Notes: generated from the letters alone by a model not told the origin. A stretch of 64,000 bases of DNA from Lytechinus variegatus (GCF_018143015.1 NC_054750.1:1655501-1719500), one strand, 5' to 3'. Shown: positions 46,390 to 57,979, counted from the first letter of the stretch. Numbers and translations are program-made.

Positions 46390-46664
46390 CTGTCAAGGTT
46401 TCCAATAAACGCTGAAGAGTGGAAATAGTGTACGACTGGTCTTTGGGAAAAGTGTGTAGTGAATAGTGGTTCGTTTAGATGGGATCGACTCGATGCGACG
46501 GTGGTATGCAGAATTCTCGGTTTCGATGGGGTTTGGGCAGGGATTCGGTGGTAATATTGATGTCTGTTGTTACTGAACAGATAAACACTTGGCAGACTGT
46601 CTATTCTGGAACGTTCTTTCACTGTAGGCACCACAAAGATGTGGGCACCGTGTGCTATGAAGGA
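46390..46664 (+). pseudogene. Z-type decayed SRCR exon 2
   Basis: Aligns with the relic at 40850 (GTGGAAATAGTGTACGAC, GATCGACTCGATGCGACGGTGGTATGCAG, CACTTGGCAGACTGTC, TTCACTGTAGGCACC). It has TAG and TGA stops and lost the donor (GGAGTTAAAA). Non-functional. Confidence 0.7.
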
Positions 46665-47177
46665 GTTAAAAACATTTTGTAAATACTTGCAAATATCAGA
46701 ATGCTCACATGACTATCTACAAATACATGTAGAAGTACAATATTACTTCAGCTATTATACACCGGGGGCATTTCAATTTCAGATAATATCAGTACATACA
46801 CGTTAAATCATATGCAGAATAAAATATACACCCAGACTATTTATACTTAATTTTCAGGAACAGCTGGTCATAGACAGAGGAATTTCTTTTTATTGATTTG
46901 ATCATACACATGATTTTTTCTGTTTGAATGTCCACATATGAAAAACACACACCCCATTACACTTTCAGGGAATAGTATTAAGAGAACTGTATAAATCAAA
47001 TGAAATTCTTCCTATGTGGAAATGGTTTGTTGTTTATAAAAATATCCTCTTCTTCCGGTAACTTCATTTGATTATCGGTATATTGGGATGTTTGAACACT
47101 GTCAAACTAAAATGTTCTTTTCGCAAATAACACTTGTTCTTTTTACATATCCTGTGGAATGCCTTTCAATAATATAG
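46665..47177 (+). repeat. Diverged Q-H-like spacer before H7
   Basis: A more distant copy of the Q-H spacer: ACACCGGGGGCATTTCAATTTCAG, CATATGCAGAATAAAATATAC, CTTTCAGGGAATAGTATTAAGAG and CTTCCTATGTGGAAATGGT. It ends at acceptor AATATAG. A matching copy precedes H6 at 41180-41678. Confidence 0.65.
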
Positions 47178-47515
47178 CACACCCGAATCCACTTCAAGTT
47201 CGTCTGGTCGGTGGATCAAACGATGCTGAAGGCACAGTAGAGGTTCTGCATGATGGATCATGGGGAACTATCTGTCATGAACTCTGGGATCTGAGAGACG
47301 CTTGGGTGGTTTGTCGGATGCTGGGGTTCGATGGAGCCCTGGAGGCACCGATATCTGCGAGGTTTGGTCAGGGATCTGGGCGAATTCTTCTAACCTTGGT
47401 CGGATGCGATGGAACTGAGGATAACCTAGCAGACTGTGCTCATTCAGAATTTGGAGACTGGAGTTTCTATTGTGGACATGCGAGGGATGCAGGGGCAATG
47501 TACACCACAGAATAA
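47178..47515 (+). CDS. H-type SRCR exon 7, last cysteine lost
   Basis: Acceptor AATATAG, phase 1. It reads [88 protein letters not shown], then TAA at 47513. The last cysteine is missing (AMYTT) and there is no donor. AATAAA overlaps the stop. Candidate terminal or disabled exon. Confidence 0.55.
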
Positions 47516-48031
47516 ATCTAACGAAGCGATCTAGACACAGTCCTCAAATAGCAATTCTCCTTGGTCATGTTGGTGTTGCTATCTATTAGATGCAGCGTTC
47601 ATTGTCAAAGATAAAATTTGATACCTATTGTTAAATTTATTGATTGTTATTGGTGTAAATGCGTATCACGATGGGAATGATAAACAACTGATATGATGTA
47701 CTGCTACTTGTTCGTGGTAAATATGTCTGTATTACATACATTAAGACCAACATCAGTTGTCCAAAGTATTGAGTGTACATGTCATAATGTGCACACTTTA
47801 CATATCACTGAATAGCCTCATCGGGCGCATAACCAAGAAATTATTATTTTTGCTGATTTGAAATGTCAAATTTCTATCGTCAATCCATGCAGTTCTCCCG
47901 ACAGTTAATGCGTCATAATATATGTTTATACATACAAATTTTCAATTATTCTATTAACATGATTAATAACGGCATTATTTGGGCATAATCAGGTTTTCAA
48001 CAAATATATTTATTTCGTTGATTGTTCCAAG
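47516..48031. other. Spacer, nothing recognised
   Basis: About 500 bases without SRCR homology or a recognisable repeat family. Confidence 0.5.
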
Positions 48032-48305
48032 AACTCTGAAGAAAGAGTCGATATATTTTACAGTGGATCGTGGATGACCGTTTGTGATGATTTCTGGTAT
48101 CTGAATGCTGTTAGGGTTGTGTGCAGAATGTGAGGGTTCAACAGAGCTTTGAAAACGCCTGGTTCTGCTAGGTTCGGGCAAGGAACCGGTGACATTATTT
48201 ATGTCGAGTGTTTTGGAACTGAAGAAAGCCTGACGGACTGTCCATACCTCTGGAAAACTTCCTGCGGACACCACAAAGATGCGGGTGCCATGTGCTATTC
48301 AGGCG
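48032..48305 (+). pseudogene. SRCR exon with nonsense codon
   Basis: [33 protein letters not shown], then TGA (ATGTGAGGG for ATGCTCGGG). It then stays in frame as FGQGTGDIIYVECFGTEESLTDC, PYLWKTSCGHHKDAGAMCYSGG and a GTATAC donor. One nonsense codon disables a domain that is otherwise well kept. Confidence 0.65.
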
Positions 48306-48710
48306 GTATACATTTTTTTTCTAAGGTTGGCCAGCTTTTTCCGCAAAACCGCTCTTTACGACAGTGAATTTCCTACTCATTCAAATCCTTGTTTTCTCCC
48401 TTTTTAGAGGATAGCACTATGACTCCCGAAAAACCAATCATATTACAACATGCCAAATATAGGATTTGTGATGTTTGTTTGTTCATCATGATGAATATTG
48501 TTAAACTGTAAAATGAATAATTATGCGGCTTAATTCTTGAATCTGCTACAAATTAATTCAAAGTGACAGATTCAATTAATAAAAATGCAAAATTAATGGA
48601 TATTTCGAGAACTTTCGGTTTTTAAATTTAATCAGGTACTGTAAATTATTCAATCATTTTCCGTTGTAACATTTATATGACTTTCTAATTAAATTTGTTC
48701 TAATCCCCAG

Positions 48711-49093
48711 CACACCCAAACCCATTCCAAGTCCGTCTGGTTGGTGGATCTAATGATGCTGAAGGGAGAGTAGAGGTGCTACATGACGGATCCTGGGGAA
48801 CTATTTGTGATTACCTCTGGGATCTAAGAGACGCCAGGGTGGTTTGTAGGATGCTTGGGTACGATGGAGCCTTGGAAGCACCAGGATTTGCTAGGTTTGG
48901 TCCGGGATCTGGTCGTTCTCTTCTTTATGGCGTCGGGTGTGACGGAACAGAAGACAACCTAGCAGACTGTGCTCATCCAGGGATCGGCGATTACTGTAGT
49001 CATGCATGGGACGCAGGTGCAATTTATTGGCTCATAATTGCTGTATTTTTAGCTAATTTTGTCGAAATATTTTGTTATATTTTCAGTACGTAA
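48711..49093 (+). CDS. H-type SRCR exon 8, hydrophobic end
   Basis: Strong acceptor TTGTTCTAATCCCCAG, phase 1. It reads [86 protein letters not shown]. The last cysteine codon is absent. The frame continues LIIAVFLANFVEIFCYIF to TAA at 49091, a stretch hydrophobic enough to span a membrane with almost no tail. It may be the membrane-anchored last exon of locus A, or read-through of T-rich intron. Confidence 0.55.
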
Positions 49094-50699
49094 CTAGAGC
49101 GTCTGCTACCATCAAACATGATCAAGGAAGAGCAAGGAATCTATTATCGTGTCCTAATGAAATCTGGATGCTTAGCCGAGGCGACAAGATATCAACAAAA
49201 CTAATTTGGTAACTTTGATGTGAAGTTCCGAAAATGCTACAAACTATCAGGTATTCTGAAAGGTAATTTTTTTCCCTGATCCAACAATATGTTACCAAAA
49301 TTGTGTCATGCATTGCCGTTCACCATTTCGCATATCTACCAAAGTCGATGGCAAATTTGTCTGAGATAGACATGATAGATTTGAAGAAAATTAAAATGTC
49401 CTTTTAACTCCCCAACTGTAAGGCTGGGATTACAATGGCTTTTCAATGTTGACTCAGGTATTGGAGTGACAGAATGTATACATGTATTTTATCGCACCAT
49501 TCCTTTCACTACACACACACACGGATCATGGCGTCACTAAAATGAAACACACAGCGTGATAAAGCAACTTAAATAATATAAAGTCTTTTTGCCAACCGGG
49601 AAGATATGCAATATGTTAAGGTTACTCTATGTGGAAGATGTAACTAACAGTGAAATGGTACAGCATGAAAGAGAGATAAATGCATTTGAATTGCCATTAT
49701 ATTTACTATTAACCTATAATTTCCGTAAAATGAATTTCAATCTAGATGGAACAAATCCATTTTTTCCAATTTCTAATTTATTAGCGAACGCATTGAAATT
49801 GTACACTACTCTGAACTTTTGCCAGCCTTATGATCATTAAACTATACTCATTATTAGTTGCTATGTTCTTCACCATTTTGTTGAACGCGGCAATGCAGAA
49901 ACCACTCTTTATATAGAGACGGTTTTTCATTATAATGCCGTAAAACTATGCCAGCAGCCCAGATGAAAGACATAACTCTAAAATAAACAGAAATGTTTAG
50001 TAATTACTAATTATATATACCTCCGTTTGGCATTATAAACAAACTGACGATTTCATACGTATAAAAAATAGGAAAAACGACAACTACCATCATGTTTCTA
50101 TTAGAAATTTAAGAGACTAAATGAATTAAAATTTGTGCTTAATTTAGCAGAAAGGGTAAACTCTAACAATCGCGAATTTTCCAGCGGAGCCCTATTCAAT
50201 CAATATAGCTCCATCAATATAAAAATGATAAACGAGATTACCAAAATCCTTTCAGAACTATGGAAATGAAATTTTGAACTCTTAATGCGATTATTAGAAG
50301 ACACTGAAACTTAGGTACAATAGCTCTTATCAAGTAATCGAGATGCCGTATTGATAATGGGAATGTATAGACCCATAGAAACTGAATTCCGGTTCCCACA
50401 GCTACCCTCAAAGGGAAACCAAAACCTGTCAAAGGCTTGTCAAAATTCAGTTTCAAGAGACCATTTTAGACACAGGAAAAGAAAATAAAGTAAAATGAAC
50501 TATTTACAACCGTTATTTGAGAAGATCACTGTACATTAGTTTAAAACAAATTATTTGACATTTTAAGGTCATGTTTCAATAACAAAAACGACTGAAGGAT
50601 TGCGCAGGCCTTCTGTCATCCTTTATACGAGGTCCGGCTTTAGGTCATTCAATACAGCAGTTTTGCCATTTTCTCTACATGAATAGTACTATAATTACA
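49094..50699. other. Intergenic region between locus A and locus B
   Basis: No SRCR homology. An 83-codon frame at 49589-49840 has no family features. The stretch just before 50700 is the likely promoter and 5' leader of locus B, but no TATA box or repeated motif stands out. Confidence 0.5.
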
Positions 50700-50769
50700 A
50701 TGGCTGTTACTTACGTCTTGTTCATGATTATCTCATGTATATTCGAGGCAGTTGCGTCAGTAATAACTG
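50700..50769 (+). CDS. Locus B exon 1: signal peptide
   Basis: ATG 50700 begins [20 protein letters not shown], a compact signal peptide with a hydrophobic core and an A-V-A cleavage context. It ends ATAACTG|GTAAGT, phase 1, the same layout as the locus A signal exon (ACAG|GTAAGT). This marks an independent transcription start some 1.6 kb beyond the last array exon. Confidence 0.75.
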
Positions 50770-53700
50770 GTAAGTAGATTGTTACTGTACAGGATTGGCC
50801 AAGAAAATGTAGAATATGGCAGAATGTTGTTTTACTAGCTGCCCACCAGTTTTCTCGGAATCATCACTAAACATTTTAGAGGGTCATGCAGTCCAATGGT
50901 TAGATCATTTGACTCATAATAGCAAGGTTGTGAGTTCGATTCCCCACTCTGCCATTGTCTCCACTTTGATAAAAATGCCCGAGAGTAATACATGTCGTTT
51001 ATAAGGTCAGCCATTATGACTGATTAACCTAGACGTAAAATGTTTCCTGGGTAATTGATTATATACCAGCTTGGCGTTTACCAGCAAAACGCTGTTCTGC
51101 CGAGTTCCTACGGGGGTAACCATAGCCAAAAGTTAATATTATATAAAATGACAATTGTTTTCTGAGCGGAGAATATTATCAGAGTGAAGAACAAAACGTA
51201 ATGGAGTCATCCACTGGGAAAAATCAGGCCATATCTAATATACTTCACTGTACGACACTATACATCCGAAGAATATAGAGAAAATGATCACCCACCGATC
51301 AAGCTGTCACCGTACTTCTATCAAGATTTGCATCTGATCGGGGAATCTAATAAAGCAGAAGGAAGAGTTGAAATCTTCTATGATGGATCCTGGGAAACTC
51401 TCTGTGAAAACTGGTGGGACGAGAACGATGCAAAGGTCGTCTGTGCCATGATGGGATTTCATGTGGTCGTAGACGTGACACGATCAACCAGATTTAGTCG
51501 AGGATCTGGTGATATTTTCCGTGTGGATTGCTGGGGTACAGTGGAAAACCTGGACGAATGTCCGTTCGTAGGGATTACCACTTCCTGCGAACATCACATG
51601 GACGCAGGTGCCATATGCTACTTGAGAGGTAGGAATACTATGAATAAGAATATCATGGCCATTGTAGAATTAGTCACACCAGTTTTTCTCTAAAAGAGAG
51701 GTCAAGGTGGACATCAAACAATATATGTTCTATTTATGTCCATGAAAATCATGTCTAAAGCAGCTGAAAATAATGTTTCAATTAAATCCATTTTCAAAAA
51801 AATGTAGTCCTTCCGAATCGACTCGAAGTTCGACTTGTCAAAGGGTTTGATGTTTCTGAAGGAAGAGTGGAGATCTTGTATAATGGATCTTGGGGAACTA
51901 TATGTGATACATGGTGGGATCTGAGAGAAGCAAGTGTCGTTTGCAAGATGCTAGACTTCGACGGAGCCTTGGACGCACCTGGATCTGCTAGGTTTGGTCA
52001 GGGATCTGGAATGGTTATTCTCGATAGGGTCGATTGTGATGGAACAGAAGAAAATCTTGCAGACTGCGGTTATTCGGACGATGCCCGTTACACGTGCAGT
52101 CATACAAGCGATGCAGGAGCTGTTTGCTACTCGGGAAGTAAGTTTTCCTCGTCTAGTTATAGACCTATAACTACGTAAATGATGTTTCCAAATGAATATA
52201 AAATAACAGAAGAGAGGAAATTAAAGAAAAAGAAAGATTGGCGCAAAGAAAATTAAGGCTACAATGTCAATATTCACCATGTGCACATGATGATACAATG
52301 GAGGCATTTCCATCTTCATGACTGGAAAGATCTTTATTCGTTGTCGGTAAAGTATACGTATACGCCAATGTTTTAACAATTTGTTGGCGTAATACATAAA
52401 AAGAATATTGACTGAACGTTTGCTGGAGCATGGTGACGTGTCGTCTAATGAAGCTTCTTAAATTTCTTGCAGATCATCCGAAACCGTTACAGGTTCGTCT
52501 AATCAGTGGATCTAACGACGCTGAAGGGAGTGTACAGGTCCTGAATGGCGACTCATGGGGTACTGTCTGTGATGACAGCTGGGATCTACGAGATGCCAGA
52601 GTGGTTTGTAAGATGCTTGGGTTTGATGGAGCTTTGGAGGCACCGAGATCCGCTAGGTTTGGTCAAGGATCAGGTCCTATTAGCCTTGATGCTGTCGGAT
52701 GTGACGGTACAGAAGAAAACATTGCAGAATGCATTCACCGAGGGCTTGGAGTACATTACTGTGGACATGATGAAGATGCGGGGGCCATTTGCTACAAAGG
52801 AGGTATGGTGTACTGGAACATGCACGTGTTACAATGTATGCTTAAATATTCGTGTTAGTATCTATCAATGATTACACTAGTGAAGTTTACTTGGCTTGAA
52901 TCAAGAAATCGATTTGCAAATCATCCATATATGCGTTAAATGTGTATTGATTTATACCATGTGTCACGGCCCTATATTTGGGTCCGAAAAGAAAACAGAG
53001 AGGTAGACCTATGAACGAATACTCAGTACAACAAAACCCTGACACTTTGAGTAAATTTTATAGTATCATTTAATAAGTTCTCGTTCCAATATCAGTTTAC
53101 AACAGACTGGGTTATTAATTCCCATCTTCCCTAGAACATTGAGATTTGAGAAAATCAATAGTTATTATACGAAGGTTTGGAAAACATAACCGAACACTCG
53201 AGTGCTCAAAACACATTAGAGTTTGAATAATATTTGAATAGAAAGAAAAAACGAATGTAATTTACAGAAATCACAACGTAGCAGCTAGATAATCTTTTTT
53301 AAGTGTGGAACCGACTTTGTTTAAACGTACAATGTATATCGTGTTTAATTCGAAATGTATGTATATTGACAACGGATTGCCTTTCCATGTACTGTAAACC
53401 TCGATTGCTGACTTCTTTCCGCCTTAGATCATCCCAAACCTTTCGATGTCAGACTTTCTGGTGGATCTAGCAGTGCTGAAGGCAGAGTGGAAGTCTTGTA
53501 CAATGGATCATGGGGAACTGTATGTGATAATGGATGGGATCTCAGAGATGCAAGGGTCGTCTGTAGAATGCGAGGGTTTGATGGGGCTTTGGACGCACCT
53601 ACTTCTGCAAGATTTGGTCAGGGTTCTGGGGTCATACTTCTAGATCTCGTTGGTTGTGAAGGAACAGAGGCCAATCTTGCGGACTGTGCACATCTAGGGA

Positions 53701-56700
53701 TAGGTGTTAATTACTGTGGACATGACGAAGATGCTGGTGCCATCTGTTATTCAGGAAGTACGAATTCAGACTTTTTCTATTACATGTATATCCACATTAT
53801 TATCAGTTTGTCAGAGTGAATTGTTGGCAACCATCCTAGAAATGAAGATGTTTTGACAGTTTGCAGCCATAACGAATCGTTCATTTGTAATACATGTTTA
53901 ATAGTTCCGTCTCTGGAAACCGTTTTTTTTTTTAAAACCGTATCGTTCATTGCATTGAATAGGTCAGTAAAACTCGTTACGGAACTAACGTCTATGATAG
54001 AAGTTTCGTTATACACGGCATCCTTCCCGATATCTTTATGTCTTTAAATATAATTGAAATATTATTCTTGACGAGGAAAAATGAAATTTGTTATATATGT
54101 AGTGCCTTATTTTCCAAGAGATACAAAGCGCTTTGAGATGCCATCCGTGGTAAGCATTGGAGATAAAAATATACATACACATTAATAAAGTCCTTCTTTC
54201 ATACATGATCAGGATATAACAAGATAAAGTAGATCTGCAAGTTTTACTGTGACTATATGAAATAATTTCTATCTTTAATTCTCTTCTAGATCATCCAGAC
54301 TCTTTAAGAGTACGCCTTATTAACGGATCCAGTAGCTCTGAAGGAAGGGTGGAAGTCAGCTACAACGGTACCTGGGGTACAATCTGTGATGATGGGTGGG
54401 ACTTGCAGGATGCCAAAGTCGTGTGCCGGATGCTGGACCTTGGCGAGGCTTCGGCTGCACCGGGTTCAGCCCGGTATGGTGAAGGGTCTGATGAAACATT
54501 TCTTTCTCTCGTCGGGTGCGAGGGCACGGAGAAGAATCTTGCAGACTGCGGACACCTCGGGTTTGGAGTGCACAGCTGCAAACACAACGAAGACGCTAGT
54601 GTTGTGTGTCTCGTAGGAGGTACTATTTTCTCACGTAGTCTTTTGTATCGCAATTATTTAAGTGAACCTCTAATTATTGCAAGAATAGCTTACAATGGCA
54701 CAATATATGATTATACAATAAGGGTATTCATATAACAACGCATGAAATAGTTTGGGTCACATACAAGAGTCAAAGCTCAGTTCATGGAAGAGGGAAATAT
54801 AATACACAATTCATCGATTTATCATGGTATTGACAACTATGACTAGTGATACCATTCTTTGGGCGTTTTAGTAGGGTCGCCTTTAAAGCATGACATTATC
54901 TAATTTCGTTTTAAAGAGCCCTGTAGATTGACGGTAAAGCAAATTGAGAATGCATGTGAGGATATAAAGAACGACTGTATTTTGTATTGAAAAAAAAGCA
55001 TATGGGAACTACCAACCTTCATGCACTCTGTGTCGAGCAGGTATTCAGTGAACAAGTTTTTGTCAGTATACAAAACTTAAGAGCAAAAAAAAAATTAAAA
55101 AAATGAACTTCCATCACAACAGCCGCACAAACAAAACCGATTCTAAAACGACCTATATATCGTTAATGAAAATAACATCATTAATCTTGATTAGTGGTGA
55201 TTAGTCTTGATTAATGACAATTACTTTTTGCTACCTCTGGTCGGATAATATGAGCAGACACATTGCTCACTTTTACAGGGGACAGCAAAATTAAATGTTG
55301 CAATATTTCTTGAATGATTTGAAATTACTCGACTCGCCGCATGTGGCCGCAACTGTGACACATTATAAACAATTTCTTACAAACTCATCTTTTACAAATT
55401 TTTGTAATGAGATATTCTGAGGATTCCACATTTTATTTGTTTTTTTGCAAAATTTCAGGAAAAAATAAAGCTTTGATATACATTTCGTCATATGTGTCAT
55501 ACCTCTGTTTTGTGAAGGAATTCGCAGAGTCTAAAAGAATAAGTTCCTGTTCAGTATAACATCTAAATCTTTTCATACTAAATAAGGATTCAGTGCAAAG
55601 GCTAGTTATTGTGGAACAGTGAATTGCGTATTTAGCAATAAATCTATCATATGTTTATACTATTGTAGTGTTATTCCCAAAGAGTGCTTTTGCCGAACAT
55701 ATTTACGTTATCAAAAAACACACCCCGTAAGTAATTTCGTGATTGAAAAATGAAGCGTCAATCTCTCTTTTACATTTGCAATCCGATCCAGTTCGACTTG
55801 TCGGTGGAGCTAATGAATATGAGGGAAGAGTTGAGATTTTTCACGAAGGGTCTTGGGGGACTGTATGCGATGATTTATGGGACCTTGACGATGCTACCGT
55901 TGTGTGCAAACAATTAGGATTTGGCGGAGCTTCGGCTGCTTTACCCGGTGCAAGATTTGGTCAAGGTTCTGGAAACATATTTCTGGATGGAGTTCGATGC
56001 AACGGGACAGAACCCACCCTCAAGGATTGCAAACATAAGGGACTAGGTGTTCACGACTGCGGGCACAAAGAGGATGCCAGTGCGAGATGCATCGTTGACA
56101 CTAATATAGGTGAAGTAATAAACACACAGAGCTAATAAAACTTCCAACAATGCCTGCGGATCTAGCACGTATAAAAAGTCTCGAATCTAATTACTTTACA
56201 GGAAGATTATGCAAAGCACGAAGAAGACCACCACACTTGAGAATGAATACTTCATGATCATGATGATAATAACGAATATTGAAATGAATTATTATGCCTT
56301 TTGATCTACTGATATGTCATTATAAGAAGTAATCCTACGTTCACCAGCACCTTCCTATCAGTTAAAGATGAGACAATGAGCCCACATTCAAATCGGAATC
56401 AAGGTTTTAATGTCAGAAAATGTACCTTAACAATATGACCATACACCCTCACGTACCCACCAACATATATGAATGTTTTGTTTGAATTTTTACTCTTTTG
56501 AATTTTTACTCTTTCGAATTTTCACATGTCAACCGAACAAATCTGATAGATTCACACGCCTGCTAGTTCCCTGGAACTTTTTACTTCAGAATGTTCGTTC
56601 CTAAATCATCTATTTTGTCTTGTTTACCTACTAGGTTCAGGCACATATCCCCATTCTGAGGTGTCAGATGTAACGATGTTTAACACGCCTTCCATCTACC

Positions 56701-57452
56701 ATGAGAAGCTATCTGTTTCCGATACTTCAGCTGTAACGGTTGTGCCAGTCACCGAGACCATTTCAAATAACCTGACAATTCCTACTACAACAGATCTACC
56801 TAACACGCGAAGTCTAATGGCAGAACTTCCAAAGATATTTCTGCTTGGACTTTGTGCCTTGTTTTTCAGCATCATTCTGGTATTATTCTTCTGGTTCTGT
56901 CATCGTAGAATCAGCCGGAGAAGGGAAGAGAGTGATTTAAACGCCGATATTTATACCGATGTCCCTTATACCGGCGCACTCCAGGCCAATTCGCTCAGTT
57001 CTGCTTACCAAGACTTGAATGCTCCACCTCGGTTACCACATAGACGGAAAGGTGATATGATTCCTTACAATTTCGATTCAAATAAAGAATATGATGGCTA
57101 TGATAAAGCAGATCGGAATAGCTCACAATATACCACCGGCAAAGAACTCCATGATTACATGGATATGAATCCTGTTTATGACACACCTCACGATGAAAAA
57201 GACTCCGATCCCGATGGATACATCCTTCCGACGGAGAATGCATCGGATGAGAAAGCGGGATCAAAGGGGGATGAAGCAATACCTGGCAGTAGATCAAGTA
57301 GATCTGACTACTTTCACATGAACGCTGTTTATGAAACGACATCAGTGGGGAAAGATGAATATGTTGACGGATATACGCTACCGTGTGTGGAGAATTACAA
57401 AAATGACTCCAGAGAGAATGACAGGGGACAAGATAATGGGAGTGCTCATTAG
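50700..57452 (+). CDS. Locus B: six-SRCR type I membrane receptor, whole gene model
   Basis: Eight exons: 50700-50769, 51326-51628, 51808-52137, 52473-52802, 53428-53757, 54290-54619, 55792-56109 and 56635-57452. The summed length is 2829 bases, 942 codons plus stop, and all internal junctions are phase 1. Order: signal peptide (1-23), SRCR1-6 (about 24-670), Ser/Thr-rich stalk (about 671-737), membrane helix (about 738-759), and a 183-residue cytoplasmic tail with 15 tyrosines. This is the plan of SRCR-type scavenger or pattern-recognition receptors, which bind microbial or modified polyanionic ligands. The ligand cannot be told from sequence. No disabling change was found, unlike in the adjoining array. 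Confidence 0.82.
50882..51120 (+). mobile_element. tRNA-derived SINE in locus B intron 1
   Basis: The head resembles a tRNA: an A-box-like GTCCAATGGTTAGATC and a B box GGTTGTGAGTTCGATTCC, 30 bases apart, ending CCCACTCTGCC. A unique body follows, up to about ACGGGGGTAACC near 51120. The tRNA fold is degenerate (the acceptor ends do not pair well), so this is a retroposon head rather than a working tRNA gene. The right boundary is approximate. Confidence 0.65.
51326..51628 (+). CDS. Locus B exon 2: SRCR 1
   Basis: Acceptor TTCTATCAAG, phase 1 (g|at ttg cat). It reads [80 protein letters not shown] with six cysteines and a GTAGGA donor. It is the most divergent SRCR of the gene: the usual FDGALxAP segment is HVVVDVTR, and WET replaces WGT. 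303 bases, 9 codons shorter than SRCR2-5. Confidence 0.75.
51808..52137 (+). CDS. Locus B exon 3: SRCR 2
   Basis: Acceptor AATGTAG, phase 1. It reads [88 protein letters not shown]. Donor A|GTAAGT. 330 bases, six cysteines. Confidence 0.8.
52473..52802 (+). CDS. Locus B exon 4: SRCR 3
   Basis: Strong acceptor AAATTTCTTGCAG. It reads [88 protein letters not shown]. Donor GTATGG. It is the locus B domain closest to the array H exons (HPxPLQVRL start, AEG, GSGxI), which suggests that H exons derive from a locus B-like domain. Confidence 0.82.
53428..53757 (+). CDS. Locus B exon 5: SRCR 4
   Basis: Strong acceptor TTTCCGCCTTAG. It reads [89 protein letters not shown]. Donor A|GTACGA. 330 bases, six cysteines. 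Confidence 0.82.
54290..54619 (+). CDS. Locus B exon 6: SRCR 5
   Basis: Acceptor AATTCTCTTCTAG. It reads [89 protein letters not shown]. Donor GTACTA. The LGEASAA segment resembles vertebrate-like SRCR domains (CGxAxxA without the extra cysteine). 330 bases. Confidence 0.8.
54620..55791 (+). other. Locus B intron 6
   Basis: A 1.17 kb AT-rich intron with several A-runs. TTAATCTTGATTAGTGG / GATTAGTCTTGATTAATG form a small local repeat near 55180-55215. No exon is recognised. Confidence 0.55.
55792..56109 (+). CDS. Locus B exon 7: SRCR 6
   Basis: Acceptor AATCCGATCCAG, phase 1 (g|tt cga ctt). It reads [90 protein letters not shown]. Donor GTGAAG at 56110. It is the most canonical SRCR in the window, close to the family consensus. 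318 bases, six cysteines, followed directly by the stalk exon. Confidence 0.8.
56110..56634 (+). other. Locus B intron 7
   Basis: 525 bases ending TTGTCTTGTTTACCTACTAG, a good acceptor. It contains a short direct repeat of TTTTTACTCTTTTGAA near 56490. No exon is seen. Confidence 0.6.
56635..57452 (+). CDS. Locus B exon 8: stalk, membrane helix and tyrosine-rich tail
   Basis: Enters in phase 1 and ends at TAG 57450. A Thr/Ser-rich stalk ([21 protein letters not shown]) precedes a 22-residue helix [17 protein letters not shown]... at 56835-56900, then HRRISRRR as the stop-transfer. The tail has 15 tyrosines. Motifs that can be read: two copies of a 26-residue module (57153-57230 and 57306-57383) each with YxxMN-x-VY and DGYxLP; NPVY in the first (PTB or endocytic type); YMDM and YFHM (PI3K SH2 type); YKN near the end (Grb2 SH2 type). 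These roles are inferred from consensus motifs. Confidence 0.82.
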
Positions 57453-57979
57453 CAAACATGGAAATGAGAGAGAGGGAGAGATGGGGGGGGGGTATTTTTA
57501 TACAGAACTATTAAACACGCAATGAATGAAATACCTAGAAGCAGACGAAGGGATTATTCACTATTAGACTTTTACTTGATTCCAGTTCACTACTTCAATA
57601 CTCCTCGTATTTGGTAGATACAAATAACATTAAAAAAATGTTATTCCCGTGACATTAATGGTAATGGTCTTCAGTGTGAAACAGAGTGGAAATTACAACA
57701 TGTATATCAGGATAAGACAAAAATAAAGTTGAAAAATACATTGATATACTTCTAATGATAGATTGATAATGTATCTTTAAGTTTGCTGAAGAAGAAAAAG
57801 ACACAGGAGCTGTCAAAGCTAAAATGAATGACCCTCGTTAATCAAGACATTATATCCTCATGCCTGCCTAATGTGAGTACATGGAGTATCAGTATCATCT
57901 GTTTTAAAGATCTAGACCGTCTGGTGTTCTACTGTTCACTCCTGTTTACTGTAAGAGTTCTCCTAAATCAAACGTTGAA
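57453..57979 (+). other. Locus B 3' UTR and flank
   Basis: Follows the stop with a purine-rich stretch and a run of ten G bases near 57484. It contains the AATAAA at 57722. No further coding sequence is seen. Confidence 0.55.
57722..57727 (+). terminator. Poly(A) signal candidate of locus B
   Basis: AATAAA about 270 bases downstream of the stop at 57452, the first canonical hexamer after it. It sits upstream of a TG-rich stretch (TTGCTGAAG) as expected of a cleavage site, though the T/G character is weak. Confidence 0.5.

Noticed and set aside
50882..50955. Possible tRNA gene
   Set aside because: A and B boxes are present, but the acceptor ends do not pair and a SINE body follows. Called a tRNA-derived SINE instead.
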